Assembly: GCA_964493205.1 (NCBI GenBank)
Contig: CAZBMJ010000051.1
Coordinates: forward strand, 1-11,100
Direction of reading: 5' to 3'
Length of the DNA: 11,100 bases
DNA from: CAZBMJ01 sp964493205
GTDB taxonomy: Bacteria; Myxococcota; UBA727; JABDBI01
The notes below the pieces were generated by a model. It saw nothing but the letters and a program-made list of their open reading frames with translations. It searched no databases and was not told the origin of the DNA. How positions within the stretch are numbered: the stretch's first letter is position 1; each line of letters opens with the position of its first letter. Positions 5,436 through 11,100 of the stretch are shown in pieces. A program made the position numbers and the translations under genes.

Positions 5436-6456
5436 TGTTTTTAAGCTCGCTTACAAAAATTAGTACTTCAGCCACGGCTTTATAGAGATTTTCTGGAATT
5501 TCCTCATCAATATTTAATCTATACAAACTTCTGGCTAAACTTACGTTTCTTACTATGGCTATATTATAAGCATGAGCTTGTTTAATTATTTCTTTTGCCA
5601 ATAATCCACTTCCCTTGGCGCTAACAATAGGTGTTAAAATAGATTCTTCGTTATATTTTAGAGCTACGGCTAAGTGAGTGGGATTGGTTAATAAAACACT
5701 GGCTTCTTTAACGTTTTGTAAACTTAAGTTTTCAAGTGTTTCTTGTGCTAATCTTTTGCGTTCATATTTTATAAGTGGGTCGCCCTCTTGCTGTTTATAC
5801 TCTTTTTTAACTTCGTACTTGCTCATACCCATGCTTTTTAAAAAATCATATCTTTGCCAACAAAAATCTATAATAGCTATAATCAAAAAACATATAATAA
5901 TTTGTTTAATTAAATCAAAAATTATGACACTAAAAAATACTTGCAAATAAGAAAACTCACCATTAATTAAATTTAATAAAGAAACAAAATTATTTTTTAA
6001 AAATATACTGGCCAATAAAAATACCACAACAAATTTTGCTATTTGCTTAACTAATTCAAATAAGCGTTTTTTAGAAAAAAGATTTTTTAGGCCTTCAATA
6101 GGATTAATTTTTTTAATTTGCGGTTTTAAGGAATGGGTAGAAAACAAAAAGCCAAATTGCATAAAACCAGCAATCAAAGCCCCCAAGCTCGATAAAACTA
6201 AAATAGGTAACGATAATAATAGCCATAAATCTAGAGCTTTTGTTGATATTAAAATTATATCTTGATTAGTGAATATATTCAAAAAAAGATTTATATATTT
6301 TTTTAAACCTAAATTTATAAAATAATATATACCTAACAGCGCAAATAATAAACTTAAAAAACCTGAAACATCGGCACTTTTGGCAACTTGCCCTTTTTTT
6401 CTGGCTTGCAAAAGCTTATGCTCAGAGGGTTTTTCGGTTTTTTCTTCTTCTTGCAT
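5422..6456 (-). CDS. Type III export switch protein, SctU/FlhB family
   Basis: FlhB and SctU are inner-membrane proteins of the flagellar and virulence type III export gates; autocleavage at N-P of the NPTH motif switches substrate specificity. The 344 residues show the family start EKTEKPSEHKLLQARKKGQV (5-24) and four membrane segments (about 32-50, 76-105, 138-163, 172-200). SLKPQIKKINPIEGLKNLF (109-127) is conserved, followed by the linker MSKYEVKKEYKQQEGDP (211-227). The intact cleavage site NPTH is at 258-261. The C-terminal cytoplasmic domain ends IPENLYKAVAEVL. Details such as QRYDFLKSMGMSK, NVKEASVLLTNPTHLAVAL and AIVRNVSLARSLY look closer to SctU than to flagellar FlhB, and no flhA follows. 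The start has no clear Shine-Dalgarno and lies 6 bp after the NqrM-like gene. Family certain; flagellar versus secretion role is my judgement. Confidence 0.92.
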   Translation of the reverse strand: MQEEEKTEKPSEHKLLQARKKGQVAKSADVSGFLSLLFALLGIYYFINLGLKKYINLFLNIFTNQDIILISTKALDLWLLLSLPILVLSSLGALIAGFMQFGFLFSTHSLKPQIKKINPIEGLKNLFSKKRLFELVKQIAKFVVVFLLASIFLKNNFVSLLNLINGEFSYLQVFFSVIIFDLIKQIIICFLIIAIIDFCWQRYDFLKSMGMSKYEVKKEYKQQEGDPLIKYERKRLAQETLENLSLQNVKEASVLLTNPTHLAVALKYNEESILTPIVSAKGSGLLAKEIIKQAHAYNIAIVRNVSLARSLYRLNIDEEIPENLYKAVAEVLIFVSELKNNENN

Positions 6457-6462
6457 GGAATA

Positions 6463-6636
6463 TTAGATTTTTTTATCACACTGCTTATTTTTATTTTTAC
6501 AACATTCTGGATTTAGCTCAGGACCACCACAAGAGCCTTTAAGTTCACCTTTTTTTTTCTTAAAAATAACGCCCACAGACATAAAAATTATCACGCTTAA
6601 AAAACCAGCAAAAGATAATACTACTAACGTAAGCAT
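6463..6636 (-). CDS. NqrM-like small membrane protein (DUF539 family)
   Basis: A 57-residue ORF. NqrM is needed to mature the Na+-translocating NADH:quinone reductase, and its cysteines are thought to deliver iron to the NqrD/NqrE site. The protein begins with one membrane helix (about 3-25, ending FMSVGVIFKKK). It then has the family-typical KGSCGG (33-38) and a cysteine cluster, ECC at 44-46 and C53, the usual NqrM order of helix, GSCGG, then C-x-C-like residues. The ATG at 6636 abuts the stop codon of the M16 lipoprotein gene (TAAATG), so translation is coupled. The export-gate gene starts 6 bp after its stop. No Nqr subunit or ApbE is in the window, so the partner enzyme would have to be elsewhere. 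Confidence 0.75.
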   Translation of the reverse strand: MLTLVVLSFAGFLSVIIFMSVGVIFKKKKGELKGSCGGPELNPECCKNKNKQCDKKI

Positions 6637-8097
6637 TTATTGCTTAATCCTATAAGGCATATTCATTTTTTTAAGCGGCACTGCCATAACTTCGCTCTCA
6701 CCTACCGCTATGGCAATCATGTGACTATTTGATAAATATTCTTTGGCAGCTTTCATCACATCTGCTTGGGTAATATTGCTAATCTCATCATAATACTTAG
6801 ATTCGTAGTTTAGATCTTTGTCATAAACAAATTTATTAGAAATGGCTAAGCTTGATGAAGATAAGGTTTCATACAAGGTATTAAAAGACATTAAAACACT
6901 ACTTTTAGCTGAACTTAACTCTTCTTCACTCACCATAGTAGTTTGTAACTTTTCAAATTCTTTTTGCATTTCTACTAAAGCATCAACGCCGTAAGGAACT
7001 TGTATACTTGTATTAAAAGCAAAAACACTTCTTGAAAGTAAGGGAGTAAACTCTGATTGTACGCCGTAGGTCCAGCCTTTAGCTTCTCGCAAGTTTGCAC
7101 CCAGTCTTGAGGTAGGCATAGAGGCTGCAATAGTTTGTAGAATATCCAGTGATGCACGAGCTTTTTCATCATTAATACTTGGGCCTAATTGGCCAACAAA
7201 TAGGTAAGTTTGTGGTGTTCTTGCTTGAGGAATCAAAACAGTTTGCATGGATGTTGCCAACTTTGGGTCTTTTATGACTTGAGAGTTATTAACTTTTTTT
7301 GACCACGTAAAAAGTTTTTGAGAATTTTTTTTCAAACTCGCAAAATCCACATCACCAACGGCTATAAGTGCTGCATTATTAGCACCAAAATTCTCTGCGT
7401 GGGCCGCTTTAATATCATCAAGAGTAACCAGTTCTAAATCTTTAGGGTTATTAATAATAGAATTGGAATAAGGATGCTCATCGCCATAGGCCACTTTAAA
7501 AAACTCTCTACGTGCCACATAAGAAGGCACAGACTGCATTGATTCCAAGCTATTTATTAAAGTAAGCTTCACGCGAGTAAAATCTTCATCTAGAAACTTA
7601 GGATTTTGCACAACATCGCTTATAAGATCTATTACTTGGGGGATATTTTGCGACATGACATCTGCTGAAACAATTATTTTGTCTAAATAAGCATTAACAC
7701 TAAGTTCACTCCCTAGATTAGCAAAACTTTCAGCAAGCTCTAGGGAAGAAAGATTTTTTGTGCCTTCCTTAAGCATGAGACCTAATAATACAAACGTCCC
7801 TGCTTTATTTTTTTTATCAAAGCGTGAACCACTTTTAAAAGTTATACTAATATTGGCTATGGGTAAGCTGTTATTAGGCAAAACAAACACGCTGAAGCCA
7901 TTACTCAGCTGCTTTTTAATAATTTGAGGAAAGATGGGTTTTTGAGACTTTGTCTCATTAATAGGAACATCATAACGCCACTGCTCTTCTTTATCCAGAG
8001 CATCTCTTTGGGCATTGATGAGCTTATTTTTATTAATAGATACACAGGCAGGCATACACAAAAAAAAGCTTATGAGTAAAAATAAAAGTGATTTCAT
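6637..8097 (-). CDS. M16 family peptidase-like lipoprotein, degenerate metal site
   Basis: A 486-residue M16 (pitrilysin/mitochondrial processing peptidase-like) protein. The N-terminus is a signal peptide ending in an imperfect lipobox MPAC, with Cys18 as the probable lipid-bearing residue; Lgt encoded nearby would act on it. Two M16 halves follow (about 60-270 and 280-486). The HxxEH metal-binding motif is lost: the equivalent stretch TFVLLGLMLKEGT (101-113) has Val, Gly and Leu where the two His and the Glu should be. The second half keeps the R/Y pair in LREAKGWTYG (Arg337, Tyr344), which helps bind substrate in M16B enzymes. In two-subunit M16B peptidases one chain supplies zinc and the other R/Y, so this is probably the partner of the next upstream gene (gap 15 bp). 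A Shine-Dalgarno AAAGGA lies 6-7 nt before ATG 8097. Substrate unknown. Confidence 0.93.
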   Translation of the reverse strand: MKSLLFLLISFFLCMPACVSINKNKLINAQRDALDKEEQWRYDVPINETKSQKPIFPQIIKKQLSNGFSVFVLPNNSLPIANISITFKSGSRFDKKNKAGTFVLLGLMLKEGTKNLSSLELAESFANLGSELSVNAYLDKIIVSADVMSQNIPQVIDLISDVVQNPKFLDEDFTRVKLTLINSLESMQSVPSYVARREFFKVAYGDEHPYSNSIINNPKDLELVTLDDIKAAHAENFGANNAALIAVGDVDFASLKKNSQKLFTWSKKVNNSQVIKDPKLATSMQTVLIPQARTPQTYLFVGQLGPSINDEKARASLDILQTIAASMPTSRLGANLREAKGWTYGVQSEFTPLLSRSVFAFNTSIQVPYGVDALVEMQKEFEKLQTTMVSEEELSSAKSSVLMSFNTLYETLSSSSLAISNKFVYDKDLNYESKYYDEISNITQADVMKAAKEYLSNSHMIAIAVGESEVMAVPLKKMNMPYRIKQ

Positions 8098-8112
8098 GTA
8101 ACTATCCTTTAA

Positions 8113-9453
8113 TTATTTAGGCAATACAACCAAAATTTTGCGATTAGTTTTAATGGGTAAAAATTCCTTGGCCATAGAAATTAAATTAGGCAACGTTAGG
8201 CTATAATAACGAGCTAAATCTTTCTGAATAAATCCTGGATTGGAAGTATAAAGATTATACGTCTGTAATATTTCTGCCCTATTTTGCAATCCTTGCAACC
8301 CAAAGAAGTAAGTGGTTAAAATACTATTGCGCGCTCTTTGCAGTTCTACATCAGTAATACCCTTAGTACTTAAAGCTTGCAACACTTCATCAACTTTTTC
8401 TATGATAGCTTCACTGCTCACTCCAGGCGCGGGCGTCACATCGATTCCAAAAAAGGATTGACCTTGCATTGATTGCTGATAAGCGTTCACAGAACTGGCA
8501 ATTTTTGCTTCACGAACTAAGGAGTTATAAAGTCTAGAAAATTGGCCATTACCTAAGGCGTGAGCAATAACGTCCATTGCTGCATCACCTTCCTTGTATA
8601 AACCAGGGCTGGTATAAAAAATTCTAATCAAAGGGACACTGGCTAAACGGTCTTGGTAGGTAACTATTTCTTCTTTATTAAAATTAATTATGGGAAGCTT
8701 TGGATCGATAATTTTATCGTTTTTAGGCAGGGTGCCAAAATACTTATTAATTAAGTTTTTAGCTGTATCAACATCAAAATTACCAACCAACGCTAAACTT
8801 GCATTAGTAGGGCCATAGTTTTCATTATAAAAACTTTGTAAATCTTTAAGTCTGGCATTTTCTAAATCTCTATGGCTGCCTATTACATAACCGTATCGTG
8901 GATCACTAGGCGCAAAAACCTGTTGCCACAAAGATAATCCTGCTTGGGCATAGGGCCTTGTTTCATATCTAACTTCACGTTCTCTTCTTACCACTGCTAA
9001 CTGTTCTTTTCGCTTAGCATCATTAAGGACTAAAAAACCCATGCGGCTCGATTCCATACTTAAACCAATTTCTAAGTCATCTTGAAATACGGTTTCATAG
9101 TAATTAGTTTTATCAAAGCTAGTGCTCGCATTAATATTGCTGGCGCCAATACGCTCTAAAATTTTGAAGTGTTGGTCTTGGGCATAATGTTTGCTACCCT
9201 CAAACATTAAATGCTCAAATAAATGAGCCAAGCCTGTTTTATTAGGTTTTTCATGAATAGAACCAACTTTATACCAAATATTAATGGTCACAAAGTTGGT
9301 GCTTTTATCAGGAGACAAAATAACTTCTAACCCATTAGGCAAACTATATTTTTCATAATTAATATTGATTTTCGACAAATCAGGCTGGGTAAGTATAGTC
9401 TTAGCATTAGCTAGCATAGAACAAAATAATACAAGCAAAATTTTTACGCGCAT
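8113..9453 (-). CDS. M16 family zinc metallopeptidase, secreted
   Basis: A 446-residue periplasmic zinc peptidase of the M16 (insulinase/processing peptidase) family, counting from ATG 9453. The signal peptide is MRVKILLVLFCSMLANA, cut after ANA (17/18). The catalytic HLFEH is at residues 77-81, with the third zinc ligand probably Glu158 in VVRRE. The pattern GLAHLFEHLMFEGS is typical of active members. The second half contains LYNSLVREAKIASSVNAY. The frame extends two codons upstream to TTG 9459, but a Shine-Dalgarno AAAGG (9465-9461) lies 7 nt before ATG 9453 and only 1 nt from TTG, so ATG is preferred. It is the first gene of a six-gene operon with the M16 lipoprotein, NqrM-like protein and export-gate genes. 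A good promoter lies upstream. Its role may be periplasmic peptide or protein degradation; the substrate is unknown. Confidence 0.95.
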   Translation of the reverse strand: MRVKILLVLFCSMLANAKTILTQPDLSKININYEKYSLPNGLEVILSPDKSTNFVTINIWYKVGSIHEKPNKTGLAHLFEHLMFEGSKHYAQDQHFKILERIGASNINASTSFDKTNYYETVFQDDLEIGLSMESSRMGFLVLNDAKRKEQLAVVRREREVRYETRPYAQAGLSLWQQVFAPSDPRYGYVIGSHRDLENARLKDLQSFYNENYGPTNASLALVGNFDVDTAKNLINKYFGTLPKNDKIIDPKLPIINFNKEEIVTYQDRLASVPLIRIFYTSPGLYKEGDAAMDVIAHALGNGQFSRLYNSLVREAKIASSVNAYQQSMQGQSFFGIDVTPAPGVSSEAIIEKVDEVLQALSTKGITDVELQRARNSILTTYFFGLQGLQNRAEILQTYNLYTSNPGFIQKDLARYYSLTLPNLISMAKEFLPIKTNRKILVVLPK

Positions 9454-9485
9454 AATCAAGCCTTTAAGTTGTCTTGTGGTGCTTT

Positions 9486-9513
9486 ATTGTCTATGAGTAG
9501 TAACAAAAGTCAA
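9486..9513 (-). promoter_or_regulatory. Promoter of the M16-sctU operon
   Basis: On the minus strand TTGACT (9513-9508, 5 of 6) and GACAAT (9491-9486, 4 of 6) are spaced by 16 nt. Transcription would begin near 9479, giving a short leader of about 25 nt before the start codon at 9453. This is a good match to a sigma-70 promoter. Confidence 0.6.
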
Positions 9514-9546
9514 TGGATACGAAAATAAAATTTAGGAATCATTATC

Positions 9547-9572
9547 AAGGGCCGATCCCTGTGTTGGCCCTT
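9547..9572. terminator. Hairpin after the 444-residue protein gene
   Basis: A perfect 7-bp GC-rich stem AAGGGCC/GGCCCTT (9547-9553 and 9566-9572) encloses a 12-nt loop. It lies about 40 bp past the stop of the 444-residue gene (minus strand) and before the promoter of the M16 operon. The T run is only moderate: TTTT follows on the plus strand, and TTGATAAT on the minus strand where the transcript would end. It is probably the terminator or a 3' stabilising hairpin of that gene. Confidence 0.55.
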
Positions 9573-9610
9573 TTAATAAACAGCAGCACTGCACTTAGCG
9601 TATAAACTAA

Positions 9611-10945
9611 TTATTTAGCCACTGTTTTTTTGGTAATATTAAAGAAGCCAGAGCTAGTAGCAACATAAAGTTCATCACCAGCTAATTCTGCAAATTGAAT
9701 ACCACCTTGTATAACGTTAGTATTTGCCCCAGCTGCTTTAGCATTTAACCAATCTGATAATTCTGCGCCTTTATCAGCTGTTGCAGTAACTTCAAAAATA
9801 CTTGCATCGTTCGCAGTGGCATGAGGATGAGCTACCGCATACACATTATTACCATCTTTAGTTAAATGTAAAACAGTAAAATCACCCCAATTATGTGATG
9901 GAGCGTGTACAGCACCTAACTCACCATTGGCAGCATTTAGTTCAACCACTGCTACACCACCATTGGCTGTACCACTAGAAGTAAAAGCTATATACAACTT
10001 ATGGCCTACAATAGTTACACCAGTTACAGGTTGATCATTCAGATCATTACCTGCAGTCCCATCTGATTTCATAAGATTAAAATTTTTAAAGCCTTTTTTA
10101 TTAGCATCATCGCCTGTACCATCTGCCACAGCAAGGGGAATATTAGTATTATTAGTTGCACCATTTACATTAGCAGGTGCAATTCTAGCCACACCTAAGT
10201 TATCAATCATATACGCCGAACCAGAAGCTTTATGCCCGATTATATAATCTGGTAAGTCGAGGGGGGTACTAGCTCTTGTGGAAATCTTAGCAAGTTTTGT
10301 GCCCAGAGCGCTTGGTCCATCTACAGTAAAAAAGCCAGATTTAGCAGGACTGAAAATGTAAGGAGCTTGCTTAGCAAGCGTTCCCTCCATTTTATAAACC
10401 ATAAAACCATAAGTAGGCTCTGTTCTATTACCTACACTATTCCCAGCACTATAAATATCATCATCCTTATTAGTTATCCAAGTTGTATCAGCAGTTGCTT
10501 CATCGCCTTCAAATAAGGCTACACCCCAATCCTTATCTACAGCAGAATTAACAGAAGCCATCACACCCGTATCTGTCGGTATAATCAATACAACATTAAT
10601 AGCATCTTTTAAATCAGCTTTACCAACAGTTGCTGGGTCAGCTGGCTTTGAAGCAATAGTTAATGCTACAGGAGCAGCTGTTTTAGCACCTACCTTATGA
10701 GCATACAAAGCTTTATTATCGATGCTTCTTGTATAAATAAATTTGTTATCACCACTTTTAGTCATTTGAGCAATTTCCAAAGCTGAATTCCCAATTTTGA
10801 TTTCTCTTCCTTCATAAACAGTAGAGAGTGTAGTAGGTGTTTCTTCTTCTGGAACGGTATCTTCAGCGCAAGAACCACCAGTACCAATAGCAACTAAAAG
10901 CCCTAGTAAGCTTAACTTAAGCCAATTTTTTTTATTAAGAGTCAT
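9611..10945 (-). CDS. Exported protein of unknown function with propeller-like repeats
   Basis: A 444-residue protein that I do not recognise. The N-terminus (LKLSLLGLLVAIGTGGSCAED) is a signal peptide with a cysteine at 26. The lipobox would be GGSC, which lacks the usual Leu at -3, so it is either a lipoprotein with an unusual box or a signal peptidase I substrate. An acidic Thr/Glu/Pro linker (about 27-42) follows, as in many surface lipoproteins. The rest alternates short beta strands with Gly/Asp/Asn turns. Similar units occur near HKLYIAFTSSG, NNVYAVAHPH and DELYVATSSG (424-433), each followed by a short strand, resembling blades of a beta-propeller. There are no catalytic motifs. A strong Shine-Dalgarno AAGGAG (10958-10953) precedes ATG 10945. 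It is a separate transcription unit from the M16 operon. A surface-exposed binding protein is a guess. Confidence 0.85.
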   Translation of the reverse strand: MTLNKKNWLKLSLLGLLVAIGTGGSCAEDTVPEEETPTTLSTVYEGREIKIGNSALEIAQMTKSGDNKFIYTRSIDNKALYAHKVGAKTAAPVALTIASKPADPATVGKADLKDAINVVLIIPTDTGVMASVNSAVDKDWGVALFEGDEATADTTWITNKDDDIYSAGNSVGNRTEPTYGFMVYKMEGTLAKQAPYIFSPAKSGFFTVDGPSALGTKLAKISTRASTPLDLPDYIIGHKASGSAYMIDNLGVARIAPANVNGATNNTNIPLAVADGTGDDANKKGFKNFNLMKSDGTAGNDLNDQPVTGVTIVGHKLYIAFTSSGTANGGVAVVELNAANGELGAVHAPSHNWGDFTVLHLTKDGNNVYAVAHPHATANDASIFEVTATADKGAELSDWLNAKAAGANTNVIQGGIQFAELAGDELYVATSSGFFNITKKTVAK

Positions 10946-10970
10946 AGTATTTCTCCTTCGTGAGTAAGCG

Positions 10971-11011
10971 CTAGAAGCCTCTTGAATTTATTAAAGTTTG
11001 TCAAGCCCTAG
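10971..11011 (-). promoter_or_regulatory. Structured leader upstream of the 444-residue protein gene
   Basis: Nested inverted repeats CTAG (10971-10974 with 11008-11011) and CTTGA/TCAAG (10981-10985 with 11001-11005) can form a bulged hairpin just before the Shine-Dalgarno. A perfect TTGACA (11004-10999 on the minus strand) sits inside it, but no acceptable -10 box lies 16-18 nt downstream. Whether this is promoter, operator or RNA structure is unclear. Confidence 0.35.
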
Positions 11012-11044
11012 AAAGTCCTCGTGTCTTTGCGGATAGGCGGCTTT

Positions 11045-11080
11045 ATTCCCTACGTAGCGTGACCATATGATTACCCATAA
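11045..11080 (-). repeat. Possible third, decayed copy of the REP-like repeat
   Basis: On the minus strand GTCACGCTACGTAGG (11063-11049) matches 14 of 15 bases of the second copy at 4755-4769 (GTCACGGTACGTAGG), and flanking TGG-TA and AAT bases also align. The left half of the hairpin no longer pairs, so the copy appears degenerate. Confidence 0.45.
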
Positions 11081-11100
11081 GTATTGATTAGTTAATCTGA

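Noticed and set aside
5678..5950. Plus-strand 90-codon open frame
   Set aside because: It is antisense to the SctU/FlhB gene around the NPTH region.
6975..7172. Minus-strand 65-codon open frame
   Set aside because: It is in another frame of the M16 lipoprotein gene, whose own frame is strongly supported.
9453..9459. TTG start at 9459 for the zinc M16 peptidase
   Set aside because: The Shine-Dalgarno is only 1 nt from TTG but 7 nt from ATG 9453, and the signal peptide is better formed from the ATG.
10996..11070. Cyclic-di-GMP (GEMM-I) riboswitch in the leader of the 444-residue gene
   Set aside because: Minus-strand pieces such as GGTCACGC and CGCAAAG recall the motif, but the GNRA-capped stem and the second receptor hairpin cannot be drawn.
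1..11100. CRISPR array, rRNA genes or complete insertion sequence
   Set aside because: No regularly spaced direct repeats, no rRNA-like sequence and no transposase with paired terminal repeats were seen.

Overview
The window is AT-rich DNA (roughly one third G+C by eye) from a Gram-negative bacterium, probably a proteobacterium in the broad sense. The supporting genes are electron-transfer flavoprotein EtfBA, the lipoprotein-modifying enzyme Lgt, an FlhB/SctU export-gate protein, a tandem of periplasmic M16 peptidases and an NqrM-like protein. The cysteine-type Lgt signature, the AT-rich composition and the M16 pair would fit a Bdellovibrionota- or deltaproteobacteria-like lineage, or an AT-rich alphaproteobacterium with a host-associated lifestyle. 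I cannot decide between these from sequence alone.

Layout. (1) 1-350: the 3' end of an Rpn/PD-(D/E)XK transposase-like gene (+), a bidirectional hairpin terminator and tRNA-Asn(GTT) (-). (2) 351-2057: etfB-etfA (-), probably read towards the tRNA and the shared terminator. (3) 2218-3806: a tight three-gene + strand cassette, divergent from etfBA. It holds a 50-residue secreted peptide with a Cys-Cys pair, an SdpA-like protein and an SdpB-like HTTM membrane protein. This resembles the Sdp (sporulation-delaying/killing peptide) maturation system with an unfamiliar precursor, and it is the most interesting part of the window. (4) 3719-4627: lgt (-), whose 3' end overlaps the SdpB-like gene tail-to-tail by 88 bp. 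(5) 4656-4780: two inverted copies of a structured REP-like repeat. (6) 4772-9453: an apparent six-gene - strand operon. In transcription order it holds M16 peptidase (HxxEH), an M16-like lipoprotein with a degenerate metal site, an NqrM-like 57-residue protein, SctU/FlhB, a 96-residue unknown and a 132-residue TPR-like protein. Starts and stops abut or overlap through most of it. (7) 9611-10945: a 444-residue exported protein of unknown function with propeller-like repeats (-), with a structured leader and a possible third, decayed repeat copy upstream.

How the genes work together. EtfBA carries electrons from flavin dehydrogenases to the quinone pool. Lgt acylates lipoproteins, possibly including the second M16 protein. 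The M16 pair probably forms a two-part periplasmic peptidase. SctU/FlhB and its two small overlapping partners look like a fragment of a type III secretion (or flagellar) export module; the small TPR protein suggests a chaperone. No SdpI-type immunity gene, no Nqr subunit and no other type III gene is visible here.
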